Positions 10,130-18,626 of a DNA stretch of 64,000 nucleotides are shown here, one piece after another. Positions within the stretch are counted from its first letter, which is position 1; the number at the start of each line of letters is the position of its first letter. Both the position numbers and the translations under genes were made by a program. The stretch is from Vibrio sp. Of7-15 (GTDB lineage: Bacteria; Pseudomonadota; Gammaproteobacteria; Enterobacterales; Vibrionaceae): the NCBI RefSeq assembly GCF_022347565.1, contig NZ_JAKRGH010000014.1:1-64000 (forward strand), written 5' to 3'. The notes beneath the pieces were generated by a model. It made no database searches. It worked only from the letters and a program-made list of their open reading frames with translations, and was not told the origin of the DNA.

Positions 10130-10161
10130 AAAAGCCAGTGAGTGATCACTGGCTTTTCTTT
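10130..10161. terminator. Terminator after valS
   Basis: The stem AAGCCAGTG/CACTGGCTT is followed by TTCTTTT and preceded by an A-run. It ends valS and may also serve the converging M48 protease gene. Confidence 0.85.
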
Positions 10162-10202
10162 TATCTAAATTCCATAGTTAAGTGCTTAGCTTATGTCTAT
10201 TC

Positions 10203-11201
10203 CTAATATTGCCGTACTGCTTGAATACGCTCATCCAACTCAGGGTGAGTACTTAACCACTTCGGTAGTTCCCCTTCTGAAACTGTCTGGAAACCTTTAA
10301 ACATCTCAATCATAGCTTCAGCGCTACCGTGAATCTGCCACATGTTTTTCACGGCGTATTGATCCGCTTGGTGCTCTGCTTGCTGTGAAAGCCCATTACT
10401 AAAGACAAACACACCAACACTAGCCAGATTATGAATTACTCCAGAGCTTTCTCCTGTCAGCAATGCCACACTCAGAGAGATCAAGCTGGAACGCACCAAA
10501 GATTGCATCACATGCTGATGATGCACATGGCCAAGCTCATGCAACAAAATGCTATCTAGTTGTAATGGCGTTTCGGATAGTTCTACTAATGAATCCAATA
10601 CCACGACGGTACCATCACTCAACGCAAAGGCATTAGGCCCCTGTTCCCATGAGCGAAAAACCAACTTAGGAGTAACCACATAATCTTTAGGTAGCTGCTC
10701 TACATAAGAGTTAAACCGCTGTCGTATTTCATCTTGCTCATTCTGTGCCAGCTCAGACGGTGATAGCCATTGCTCATCTAATGCCTCTAACACCTTCTCC
10801 CCAACCACCTCCGAGACAACTGGGGGCAAGTTATGCACAATCGCCTGCGTTAACCACGGCATACCATGAGTGAAGCTACCCAGTGTCAAAGCAACGATCA
10901 ACACCATGCTTATAAAAATGGCACCGACGTGACGCTCTAGTTTTGATAACCAGCTTTTTTCACCATGTGTAGCAAGATAAGACTCCAGCGCTTTATTATC
11001 ACTCGGGACAAATAACCAGCCATTGGGAAATTTAACTTTACGTGGCAATGATCCCACACGATCCGTCACGGTGATCTGTTCAAGAGAAGCGCTAATGATA
11101 TCGCCATCAACGTGCAATGCTAAAAAGCCAGATTGGGCGATATCAAGTTCAGCGGTAAGCCGCGCAGAACTGCGCGGCGGGTGAGCAACACCAAGTAGCA
11201 T
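10203..11201 (-). CDS. M48 family membrane-associated metalloprotease
   Basis: A 332-residue protein. Residues 1-90 resemble a small beta-rich cytoplasmic domain, about 93-112 is a single membrane segment, and the rest is an M48 peptidase domain with zinc motif HELGH at 221-225 and the third ligand Glu276 in AEHQAD. The STHPELDERI motif near the C-terminus is also typical of M48 enzymes. It may act in envelope quality control, like BepA and LoiP, but no substrate can be named. The start overlaps the yjgN stop (TAATG), so the two genes are translationally coupled. Confidence 0.87.
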   Translation of the reverse strand: MLLGVAHPPRSSARLTAELDIAQSGFLALHVDGDIISASLEQITVTDRVGSLPRKVKFPNGWLFVPSDNKALESYLATHGEKSWLSKLERHVGAIFISMVLIVALTLGSFTHGMPWLTQAIVHNLPPVVSEVVGEKVLEALDEQWLSPSELAQNEQDEIRQRFNSYVEQLPKDYVVTPKLVFRSWEQGPNAFALSDGTVVVLDSLVELSETPLQLDSILLHELGHVHHQHVMQSLVRSSLISLSVALLTGESSGVIHNLASVGVFVFSNGLSQQAEHQADQYAVKNMWQIHGSAEAMIEMFKGFQTVSEGELPKWLSTHPELDERIQAVRQY

Positions 11202-12373
11202 TAACCAATACCTAAGTTCACATCAAAGGCCTGTGCCACTTCATCAGACACTGCCGATTTCACATTCGAATCTTGGTCTTGTGCCACTAAGCGTGAGAGG
11301 TCACCATGAACAGAGGTAACACTCGCCACATATTTCGCAGTACGTACCATTACCCATGGACGAGCAATACCCATTGTGATCACTTGTAAGATAAAGTTAG
11401 TCACCACTAAACCAACGTAAGACATTACCGTCATCTTTGAGTCACATTTTAGCTCAGGCTCACCTTCAAGCATTAACTGAGAAAACACGTGATTACGAAT
11501 ACGTACAGAAATAAACGCACTGATCGCGACACCTAAAAACAGCATTACAGCATAAGCAGCGATAGCGATACCTATCATTGCCGGTGAGCCCATGATATCA
11601 GCCATACCCGCCTGCCCCTCACTCAGTGCGGCCATGAATGCACCAGCCCCTAGGAACAAGCCAATTGCCACGATAGAAAGCACACTCGCTACCAGCCAAA
11701 GGACAGCGGCAAGTAAGTAGGTTTTAAAATAGTAGCCTGAACTGATTTGAGCTGAAAAATCACGTTCACCATAGCGATAACCATTCGCGAAGTAACTTGC
11801 AATACCCGACATCGCCCATGCTTGAAGGTATAAAACACCTGGAATACCGGCCAAAATAACAATACCCGCCGCAATTGGAGACGCTTGCACGGCAAAACCG
11901 ATAACGGCAAACACGGCAAAAATAGCCAACATAATAACCAAGCTGCGACCTAAAATGGTGCTATAAGCTTTACCTAGTGTTCCCACAAAAGAGAAACGCA
12001 CATTACGGTAACTGGTCATCGCACTGTCAAAACGTGCGTTGCTCCACGATAAAAATGGTAAAACAGCAACAAACGCCAACAATAAAACCATAGAAAAAAC
12101 AGGGAACAAGCTATTTGCGACCGCCCAAAGCAACACACAAACTAACGCAACCAAACGACCTTTTAAAATTTGCATCGGCTTAGCGTGATACTCAAAGCTA
12201 TCGCCGTCTAAAATGGTGTTGCCGTAAAAATATTGATTCGTTCTTACTTTTGCCCAAGCGGAATAGATACCCAGAGTAATGACGCTGAGTAAAATATTAA
12301 CAATCCAAATACCAAAAAATTCACCGCCTCGCCCCGTAAAGCTCATCGTGTGATCTAACTTATTATTATCCAT
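11201..12373 (-). CDS. yjgN: YjgN family inner-membrane protein (DUF898)
   Basis: A 390-residue polytopic membrane protein. It begins with the DUF898 hallmark FTGRGGEFFGIWIVNILLSV, followed by LGIYSAWAKVRTNQYFYGNT (about 37-56), then several hydrophobic segments through residue 350. Function is unknown in the family. E. coli yjgN also sits beside valS, so position and sequence agree. Here it is paired with an M48 protease, which suggests a shared envelope role (inference). The start has a good Shine-Dalgarno (AAAAGGGA). Confidence 0.9.
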   Translation of the reverse strand: MDNNKLDHTMSFTGRGGEFFGIWIVNILLSVITLGIYSAWAKVRTNQYFYGNTILDGDSFEYHAKPMQILKGRLVALVCVLLWAVANSLFPVFSMVLLLAFVAVLPFLSWSNARFDSAMTSYRNVRFSFVGTLGKAYSTILGRSLVIMLAIFAVFAVIGFAVQASPIAAGIVILAGIPGVLYLQAWAMSGIASYFANGYRYGERDFSAQISSGYYFKTYLLAAVLWLVASVLSIVAIGLFLGAGAFMAALSEGQAGMADIMGSPAMIGIAIAAYAVMLFLGVAISAFISVRIRNHVFSQLMLEGEPELKCDSKMTVMSYVGLVVTNFILQVITMGIARPWVMVRTAKYVASVTSVHGDLSRLVAQDQDSNVKSAVSDEVAQAFDVNLGIG

Positions 12374-12650
12374 ATAATCCCTTTTTATTATTGATTACAC
12401 CTAGCCAATAACCGCATAACACCTTAGTGCATAGCGATAGTCTGGTCGAATTATAATCGCAAGATATGAATTAATAAAATAACTATTTATTTCTAATACA
12501 ATTTTCAGAACTATCATTAATACAAAATAGTCCCCCTCACATTTAATAGCTGTTGCCTATCAAAATAATAAAAACAATCAATTTTTCATATTAAGAATAA
12601 CTCGCAATACTATATGGAAACCACACAAGTTACCTTTAATCGAGGCACCT

Positions 12651-13058
12651 ATGAAAAAGACATTCACCTTTGCTGGCATCCATTTCTTTGTCGCTTTTAG
12701 CCTAGCTTATGCATTAACAGGGGAACTTGTGATCGGTGGGCTAATCGCTTTATTAGAACCTTTAGCCAATACCGTCGCGTTTTTCTTCCATGAAAAAGCG
12801 TGGCAGCACAAACAGAAACATAGTGTTACTACAGTGAATTCCGGCTATAAAACCTTAAGCTTTGCCATGTTGCATTTTAGCGTCGCATTCAGTGTAATTT
12901 ATTTGCTAACAGGAGATGTCATCATAGGAAGTGCCATGGCCATGATTGAACCATGCATTAATACGGTAACTTACTATTTACATGAAAAAGTCTGGCTACA
13001 CATTAGCCAGACCCAAAAAGAAATGGATGAAGCAACACTTCAGACATCCATAGCCTAA
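12651..13058 (+). CDS. Tandem DUF2061 small membrane protein
   Basis: A 135-residue protein made of two copies of the DUF2061 unit, at about 3-52 and 67-116. Each has KT(F/L)(T/S)FA, HF.VAFS, a helix ending LTG(E/D), an (L/I)EP.(A/I)NTV stretch and a C-terminal HEK.W motif. DUF2061 proteins are usually a single unit, so this is an internal duplication. The repeats predict four membrane segments. Function is unknown. The start is supported by GAGG 5 nt upstream. No operon partner. Confidence 0.8.
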   Translation: MKKTFTFAGIHFFVAFSLAYALTGELVIGGLIALLEPLANTVAFFFHEKAWQHKQKHSVTTVNSGYKTLSFAMLHFSVAFSVIYLLTGDVIIGSAMAMIEPCINTVTYYLHEKVWLHISQTQKEMDEATLQTSIA

Positions 13059-13085
13059 GCACCTGAAAATGAAGTGTAGGGAAAG

Positions 13086-13904
13086 CTAGAGTGGGAAATG
13101 AGCAGCACACTGGCTTTCAGATAAGCCGATCTTAATATGGTGCTTTTGTCCGTCCAGCTCTACTTCAATAAGGTATAAATCATTGTCTTGTGGGTGCTCC
13201 GGGTTCCAGTAGCGTGGCGCATCCACCTGAAATAGAACGCTGGTGTGACTCTGTCTGACATCAATTGGCATCATATAGGTTCGACCATCAAACTTTACCG
13301 ACGCCGAAACCAACCCTGCCGATAAGGTTTGATAGTAGAGATCCACTTTCAGCTCACAGCCACTGTGGTGCCAAATCTGCTCGGTAGTGATTTGCTCTAA
13401 ACGCACATGACGAATAAACTGCAAATAGCTCTCACCCCATACGCCCATCTCATCACTTTGTAACCAATCTTTTGCTTTATTGGGCATATCCAGTAAGCAA
13501 AGCTCTGGCTGAGTATCAAACTCTTCGTCATCGAGCAGCCAATCATCATCTTGCTCTAAAAACAGGATCTCAAATCGGTTCCCCCCTTCTTGTAGATAGG
13601 GTTTAATGTCTTTTCGATAACGTTCATTGCGATCGGTACAGTCAAACACAGCCACACCATTAACACGAACTTCCGCAAAATGGGAAACACCACTTAGCAC
13701 CAAATCCACCGAAGAGCAGGAAAGCATCGCTTGGTCTACATCGGAAAAATGCATTAAATGCCACTCCGATTGCGAGATCTGCTCTTCCGATAACGACTGA
13801 GGTAACACCGAGCTCAAAGCAGCTGGAAAGGTAATGTCATCTTGTGGGATAGATAAATCGGTTAACGGTGAGACTTGCCATAAACCAGTGAGTGAACGTT
13901 GCAT
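13086..13904 (-). CDS. GH2-type sugar-binding-fold protein without catalytic domain
   Basis: A 272-residue cytoplasmic protein with no signal peptide. About 1-120 has the look of the jelly-roll domain at the N-terminus of family 2 glycoside hydrolases: LTGLWQVSP at the start, VDLVLSGVSHFAEVRVNGVAVFDC, then RYRKDIKPYLQEGGNRFEI. About 170-265 resembles the following immunoglobulin-like domain, ending with PRYWNPEHPQDNDLYLIEVEL. The TIM barrel and catalytic acids of a real enzyme are absent, and the reading frame is intact, so it is a stable short protein rather than a broken gene. It may bind a glycan or act as an assembly factor. Remote similarity judged by eye only. Confidence 0.6.
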   Translation of the reverse strand: MQRSLTGLWQVSPLTDLSIPQDDITFPAALSSVLPQSLSEEQISQSEWHLMHFSDVDQAMLSCSSVDLVLSGVSHFAEVRVNGVAVFDCTDRNERYRKDIKPYLQEGGNRFEILFLEQDDDWLLDDEEFDTQPELCLLDMPNKAKDWLQSDEMGVWGESYLQFIRHVRLEQITTEQIWHHSGCELKVDLYYQTLSAGLVSASVKFDGRTYMMPIDVRQSHTSVLFQVDAPRYWNPEHPQDNDLYLIEVELDGQKHHIKIGLSESQCAAHFPL

Positions 13905-13981
13905 GACATTCCTTCTTGAGCCAGATCAATTAATTTGGCGAATTCTACGTCATCCCCTATATGAAGATCTAGACATAAGCA

Positions 13982-14018
13982 TAAAAAAACGGCTGATATA
14001 ACATCGATATCAGCCGTT
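13982..14018 (-). terminator. Terminator of rraB
   Basis: The 12-bp stem AACGGCTGATAT/ATATCAGCCGTT is followed on the minus strand by a run of T, 22 bp beyond the rraB stop. Confidence 0.88.
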
Positions 14019-14039
14019 CACAATCTTACTTACACGAGA

Positions 14040-14453
14040 TTACTCTTCGTCTTCGAACTCTTCATCCTCGTCTTCATCACCTTCGAAGTAAGTTCCCCAA
14101 CCGTCGTAGATGATGTCGTATTTCTCGGCAAGATGTACCAGCTTTTCAACTTGCATATCGATGATTTCAGCGTCTAATGGCGAATCAACCACTGCATCAC
14201 AGCACATCATTTTCGTTCCATCTTCATCTTCCAGCTCTTCTGCTTCTTGTACATCAAAGCCCATTTTAAAAGCTTCAACGACGGCTTTTTCAAGCACAGA
14301 AAAATCTTCAGCAGCCAGATGGTGCTCAATGGTGTATAGCGCATCCGGATCGCTGTCGTCATCCATTAATGTTTTGATGATCTCACGAGTATCTTCTTTC
14401 TGAAGCTCAATAAGCTCCTCAACAGATAGGTAATCATCGGCATTATTAGACAT
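14040..14453 (-). CDS. rraB: Ribonuclease E inhibitor RraB
   Basis: A 137-residue acidic protein that in E. coli binds RNase E and changes degradosome composition and RNA decay. It begins [20 protein letters not shown] and ends with a very acidic tail ([13 protein letters not shown]), both typical of RraB. The ATG at 14453 is chosen because GGAG lies 6 nt upstream and the length matches E. coli RraB; the frame stays open to a further upstream ATG at 14519 without such support. Monocistronic, divergent from the arc genes. Confidence 0.93.
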   Translation of the reverse strand: MSNNADDYLSVEELIELQKEDTREIIKTLMDDDSDPDALYTIEHHLAAEDFSVLEKAVVEAFKMGFDVQEAEELEDEDGTKMMCCDAVVDSPLDAEIIDMQVEKLVHLAEKYDIIYDGWGTYFEGDEDEDEEFEDEE

Positions 14454-14997
14454 AGAAGGCTCCAATTGGTTTAGGAAGTCAGGAACAAGTGGACGGAATA
14501 TGGCACGATTAGCAAGCAATTACCAACTTTCTTGTGTTGCCAAAATGTAAAATTGATATATATCAAATAAGTGACGGATATTTGTCTTACAAACTCACCA
14601 GCAAATGGTGAAAGAGTGTGCATAAATTATCGGATTACCTTTTTACTCATTTCTCTTTCTAAGAAAAATAGCTCATGAAAGTGGCATATTCACGCAATAA
14701 CTCGATAAAACCATCGATACACGTCACCATAAATACCACGCCTCCAGAAGTTTAATAAAATATCGGCCTGAATAAACAAACAAACTCCATTGGTTTTATT
14801 CATCACATATTCACTCAACTTTCCCCATAAAATACCCATACAAAAGTTTTATAAGCTAAATCATTGCAATATTATCGAATATAAATTTGTGATTAACCCC
14901 AAAGTATAGTGTTTAAAGCCGCCATACACTCTCTTACGAAAAATAAAACAACGACCGTAATTTAATAAAACGGCGAAACAAAAAGAGAGATACGATC
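14454..14997. other. 544-bp A/T-rich divergent regulatory region, rraB / arcA1
   Basis: No open frame of note. It holds a perfect FNR-type palindrome (14553-14566) about 100 bp upstream of the rraB start and 430 bp upstream of arcA1. It also holds a weaker candidate ARG box: CGAATATAAATTTG within 14874-14891 keeps most of the TGAATNNNNATTCA core and lies about 110 bp upstream of the arcA1 ATG. The remainder is A/T-rich with no clear promoter that I can defend. Confidence 0.5.
14553..14566. promoter_or_regulatory. FNR-type binding site
   Basis: TTGATATATATCAA is an exact match to the FNR consensus TTGATNNNNATCAA. FNR activates or represses genes when oxygen is absent, and the arginine deiminase pathway is commonly an anaerobic energy route. 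Distance to arcA1 is large, so either rraB, the arc operon through a long leader, or both could be targets. Confidence 0.6.
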
Positions 14998-16218
14998 ATG
15001 ACTAAATTCCACGTAGGTTCAGAAGTAGGTCAACTCCGTCGCGTATTATTACACCGCCCAGAGCGTGCCCTCACTCACCTTACCCCTTCTAACTGTCACG
15101 AATTATTGTTTGATGATGTATTGGCTGTCGACCGTGCCGGTGAAGAACACGATGCCTTTGCAAAAACGTTAACGGATCAAGGCGTCGAGGTATTTCTACT
15201 TCATACCCTACTCACAGAAACATTAGACATTCCGGAAGCCAAAGCCTGGTTGCTAGATACCCAAGTATCTGATTTCCGTTTAGGGCCAACATTTGCCAAT
15301 GATGTGCGTTGCTTCTTAGGCGATATCGAACACAAAGAACTGGCTTCAATGCTGCTTGGTGGCCTTGCTTACTCTGAGTTGCCTATTACCTCTTCTTCAA
15401 TGATGCAAGGCATGCACTCAGCGTCTGATTTTATTATCGAGCCACTACCGAATCATTTATTCACCCGTGACACGTCTTGCTGGGTTTACGGTGGTGTTTC
15501 TATTAACCCAATGGCAAAACCTGCTCGCCAACGTGAAACCAACCACGTACGCGCCATTTACCGTTGGCACCCAATGTTTGCAGGGCAAGACTTTGTGAAA
15601 TATTACGGTGATGAAAACCGTGCTTACGATAATGCCACCATTGAAGGTGGTGATGTACTTGTGATCGGTAAAGGATCTGTATTGATTGGTATGTCGGAAA
15701 GAACCACACCACAAGGCGTTGAAAACCTAGCGGCAGGTTTATTTAAAGCAGGCCAAGCCAAACAAGTGATTGCCCTTGAGCTGCCAAAACACCGTTCTTG
15801 CATGCATTTAGATACCGTAATGACACACATGGACATTGATACTTTCTCTGTTTACCCAGAAGTCATGCGTAAAGACATTAAGTGCTGGAGCTTAACAGGC
15901 AACGAAGCAGGCAACGTAAATGTGAAAGAAGAAGGCTACTTCGTCAATGCCATTGAAAAAGCGCTAGGCGTCGATCAGTTAAAAATCATCACAACGGGTG
16001 GTGATAACTACGAAGCCGAACGTGAACAATGGAACGATGCCAATAACGTGCTCACCGTTAAACCAGGTGTGGTGGTTGGTTATGAACGTAATACTTACAC
16101 CAATGAAAAATACGACAAAGCCGGCATTACCGTATTACCAATTCCAGGGGATGAACTAGGCCGTGGTCGTGGTGGTGCACGTTGCATGAGTTGCCCTATG
16201 GAACGCGACGACATCTAA
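14998..16218 (+). CDS. arcA: Arginine deiminase, copy 1
   Basis: A 406-residue enzyme converting arginine to citrulline and ammonia, the first step of the arginine deiminase pathway. Guanidino-modifying fold motifs are visible: [14 protein letters not shown] near the start, [31 protein letters not shown], and the C-terminal [10 protein letters not shown] whose first cysteine (396) is the catalytic nucleophile by comparison with Pseudomonas ADI. It pairs with arcD downstream (140-bp gap with a hairpin, then a terminator after arcD). By hand comparison it is roughly 85 % identical to copy 2 at 18627-19847. The start lies within a GAGAGATACGATCATGA block shared with arcA2 and arcC. Confidence 0.96.
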   Translation: MTKFHVGSEVGQLRRVLLHRPERALTHLTPSNCHELLFDDVLAVDRAGEEHDAFAKTLTDQGVEVFLLHTLLTETLDIPEAKAWLLDTQVSDFRLGPTFANDVRCFLGDIEHKELASMLLGGLAYSELPITSSSMMQGMHSASDFIIEPLPNHLFTRDTSCWVYGGVSINPMAKPARQRETNHVRAIYRWHPMFAGQDFVKYYGDENRAYDNATIEGGDVLVIGKGSVLIGMSERTTPQGVENLAAGLFKAGQAKQVIALELPKHRSCMHLDTVMTHMDIDTFSVYPEVMRKDIKCWSLTGNEAGNVNVKEEGYFVNAIEKALGVDQLKIITTGGDNYEAEREQWNDANNVLTVKPGVVVGYERNTYTNEKYDKAGITVLPIPGDELGRGRGGARCMSCPMERDDI

Positions 16219-16239
16219 CCCTTCCTAACCCGTTGTATT

Positions 16240-16282
16240 GCTGCCTCAGTCGTGACTTTTTGTAATGCAAGACTTAGGCAGC
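16240..16282 (+). other. Intercistronic hairpin between arcA1 and arcD
   Basis: The arms 16240-16251 and 16271-16282 form a 12-bp stem with one mismatch around a 19-nt loop. No T-run follows, so it is unlikely to terminate transcription. A 3' stabiliser or RNase processing site that raises arcA over arcD expression is plausible. Confidence 0.6.
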
Positions 16283-16358
16283 CATTGCCACATTTAATTT
16301 CGAATAACTATTCAGTTTAGAACTATTCAATTTAGTGATGGCGTAGAGGAGAAAACTC

Positions 16359-17807
16359 ATGACGACGAATACCCTCAAGCAAGAAGACAAAGGCGGCTTC
16401 TTCGCAAACTTTAAATTTCCATCGGCTTACACCATTCTTTTTGCGTTAATCGCCATCGTTGCCCTGCTCACCTGGATCGTGCCTGCTGGCCAATATGATC
16501 GCGTAATGAATGACGATCTGGGTAAAGAGGTTCCTGTTACTGGCACCTATAAAGTTGTCGATAGCAACCCACAAGGTATTGTCGATGTCTTAATGGCCCC
16601 GATTGATGGCCTTTACGATCACAACACTTATGAAGCAGCGGCGATTGATGTTTCGTTATTTATCCTTGTCATTGGGGGCTTTTTAGGTTTAGTCACCAAA
16701 ACCGGTGCCATTGACGCTGGGATTGAACGAGTCACAGCAAAGCTGGCTGGCCGAGAAGAATGGATGATCCCCATCTTAATGGCACTGTTTGCCGCTGGCG
16801 GTACGATTTATGGCATGGCGGAAGAGTCTCTACCTTTTTACACGCTACTTGTTCCTGTAATGATAGCTGCTCGCTTTGATCCCGTTGTGGCTGCTGCTAC
16901 GGTATTGCTTGGCGCAGGAATCGGCACTTTAGGTTCGACAATAAACCCTTTTGCAACCGTGATCGCCGCCAATGCTGCCGGTATTCCATTTACCGACGGT
17001 ATCTTACTGCGTGTTGCTATGCTGGTGATCGGCTGGTTTATCTGTGTGGCTTATGTCATGCGTTACGCCAAAATGGTGCAAGCCGACCAAAGTAAATCCA
17101 TTGTTTTTGATAAATACGAAGAAAACAAAGCGTATTTCTTAGGCGATAAAGACGAGCAAGGTAGCTTAGAATTCACCACCACACGCAAAATTATACTCGG
17201 CATTTTTACTGCCGCTTTTGGTGTGATGATTTATGGTGTTGCCGTACTCGGTTGGTGGATGGCTGAAATCTCTGCCATGTTCTTAGCGGCCACCATTATC
17301 GTGGGTATTGTGGCTCGCATGAGCGAAGAAGAGCTAACATCAAGCTTCATTGATGGTGCACGTGATTTACTGGGTGTTGCCCTGATCATTGGTATTGCTC
17401 GCGGTATTGTGGTCATCATGGACAGAGGCATGATCACTGACACCATTTTAAACACAGCAGAGCATGCTGTTACTGGGCTGTCTTCCATCGTGTTTATTAA
17501 TGTTATGTATTGGCTTGAAATACTGCTGTCTTTCTTAGTGCCATCGTCATCTGGCTTGGCCGTATTAACCATGCCAATCATGGCTCCTCTGGCCGATTTT
17601 GCAGGTGTCAGTCGAGATTTGGTGGTAACCGCTTATCAATCAGCGTCCGGTATTGTTAACCTCATGACCCCTACTTCTGCAGTGGTCATGGGAGGGCTAG
17701 CCATCGCTCGCGTCCCTTATGTCCGTTGGGTGAAATGGGTCATGCCGCTACTTGGTATTTTAACTGTGCTGATCATGGCAATGTTAAGCTTAGGCGCGAT
17801 TTTATAA
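16359..17807 (+). CDS. arcD: Arginine/ornithine antiporter, YfcC/ArcD family
   Basis: A 482-residue polytopic membrane protein. It begins with a short cytoplasmic tail and the family segment FPSAYTILFALIAIVALLTWIVPAGQYD-like start (about 20-47). About a dozen hydrophobic segments follow, with conserved GGTIYGMAEE (about 146-155) and a C-terminal SASGIVNLMTPTSAVVMGGL stretch. Family members include C4-dicarboxylate and arginine/ornithine exchangers; the substrate here is inferred from arcA immediately upstream. GTAGAGGAGAAAAC provides a strong ribosome-binding site. A terminator follows directly, so arcA1-arcD is a two-gene unit. Confidence 0.88.
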   Translation: MTTNTLKQEDKGGFFANFKFPSAYTILFALIAIVALLTWIVPAGQYDRVMNDDLGKEVPVTGTYKVVDSNPQGIVDVLMAPIDGLYDHNTYEAAAIDVSLFILVIGGFLGLVTKTGAIDAGIERVTAKLAGREEWMIPILMALFAAGGTIYGMAEESLPFYTLLVPVMIAARFDPVVAAATVLLGAGIGTLGSTINPFATVIAANAAGIPFTDGILLRVAMLVIGWFICVAYVMRYAKMVQADQSKSIVFDKYEENKAYFLGDKDEQGSLEFTTTRKIILGIFTAAFGVMIYGVAVLGWWMAEISAMFLAATIIVGIVARMSEEELTSSFIDGARDLLGVALIIGIARGIVVIMDRGMITDTILNTAEHAVTGLSSIVFINVMYWLEILLSFLVPSSSGLAVLTMPIMAPLADFAGVSRDLVVTAYQSASGIVNLMTPTSAVVMGGLAIARVPYVRWVKWVMPLLGILTVLIMAMLSLGAIL

Positions 17808-17836
17808 CCCCCCAAATGATCATTTATAACCCTAAT

Positions 17837-17862
17837 AGCCAGCTGAGTTCAGCTGGCTTTTT
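17837..17862 (+). terminator. Terminator after arcD
   Basis: The perfect 10-bp stem AGCCAGCTGA/TCAGCTGGCT is followed by TTTTTC. It closes the arcA1-arcD unit and makes the downstream arcA2-arcC-argF a separate transcript. Confidence 0.9.
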
Positions 17863-18626
17863 CACTAAAAACACTTTTTCAGCCCACCTTCTACAGAGCC
17901 CTCCCCCCCATTTTTTAGTTATTTCCCGATAAAAAGCCATTAGTGCCAAATCAATTTTCTCTGTTTTATAAGCGCATTTGGGCCTCTCTCCTATCGTTTA
18001 AAAACCGATCAAGATCACAGAAACATAAAATTAACATCAACACACAATCATTAACGCTGACATTTGGGGTTTATCACTAAGCAAAAGGCAAAAAAGCAAA
18101 ATTAAAATCTAATTAACCGTAAAAATAAAAAATCAACGGCTAATAAAAAGAAACAAAACTACAAAATACAATAAAAAATGTTTTAGAAAGAAAAAGTTTC
18201 GTTACGGTTTGTTTAACAGCTCATGACAAGTCATATAGGCGCTCAAATAAACTGCATAAGTTCCAATAATAGTGAGTAAATAGACACCGTATTCTTGTGA
18301 ATAAAATTCCATGCTTACGCACCAAAATGACTAAAATCAGACTATTACCCCCTTAAATCACCATCAAAAAGCACTTTTTTTACATATAAATTCTTGCACG
18401 AAACAAAACGACAAATGAATAAATAATGTTAAAAAAACAATGAGTTAGAAAGGAGTCAAAGTCTATTTTTTGTGATAAATGTCGAAGAATAGCTCATCAA
18501 GTGGAGTATGATGAAGACATACAAAAGAGCAAAGACAGACAAAGTCAATATTGCATAGTACAGCGTATCTTCGCCAATATAAGGGTCAATGGATTGTCAA
18601 ATTGGTCATTATAGAGAGATACGATC
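17863..18626. other. About 760-bp A/T-rich region upstream of arcA2
   Basis: This gap holds no long gene. It contains a possible 36-codon membrane-peptide gene on the minus strand (18202-18312), an FNR-like half palindrome (18354-18367, right half ATCAA exact), and one good half of an ARG box (AATGAAT at 18414-18420 with an A/T spacer). It also contains a plus-strand open frame without a normal start (18465-18614) that follows a strong Shine-Dalgarno and stops 12 nt before arcA2. The length suggests complex control of the arcA2 operon. Confidence 0.5.
18202..18312 (-). CDS. Possible 36-residue single-pass membrane peptide
   Basis: The minus-strand frame starts at an ATG and ends at TAA after 36 codons. 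The product has an acidic N-terminus (MEFYSQEYG), one hydrophobic segment rich in Tyr, Leu and Ile (about 9-27, YLLTIIGTYAVYLSAYM), then a short polar tail ending LLNKP. This is the shape of small regulatory or accessory membrane peptides. The ribosome-binding site is weak (GGTG about 8 nt upstream). An FNR-like site lies about 40 bp upstream. I do not recognise a family. It could be a chance frame; conservation in relatives would decide. Confidence 0.4.
   Translation of the reverse strand: MEFYSQEYGVYLLTIIGTYAVYLSAYMTCHELLNKP

Noticed and set aside
18005-18018. FNR site CCGATCAAGATCAC upstream of arcA2
   Set aside because: Three mismatches in the fixed positions, so it is too weak to report as a site.
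18471-18492. CRP site upstream of arcA2
   Set aside because: Only the left half (TGTGA) fits the consensus. The right half is poor.
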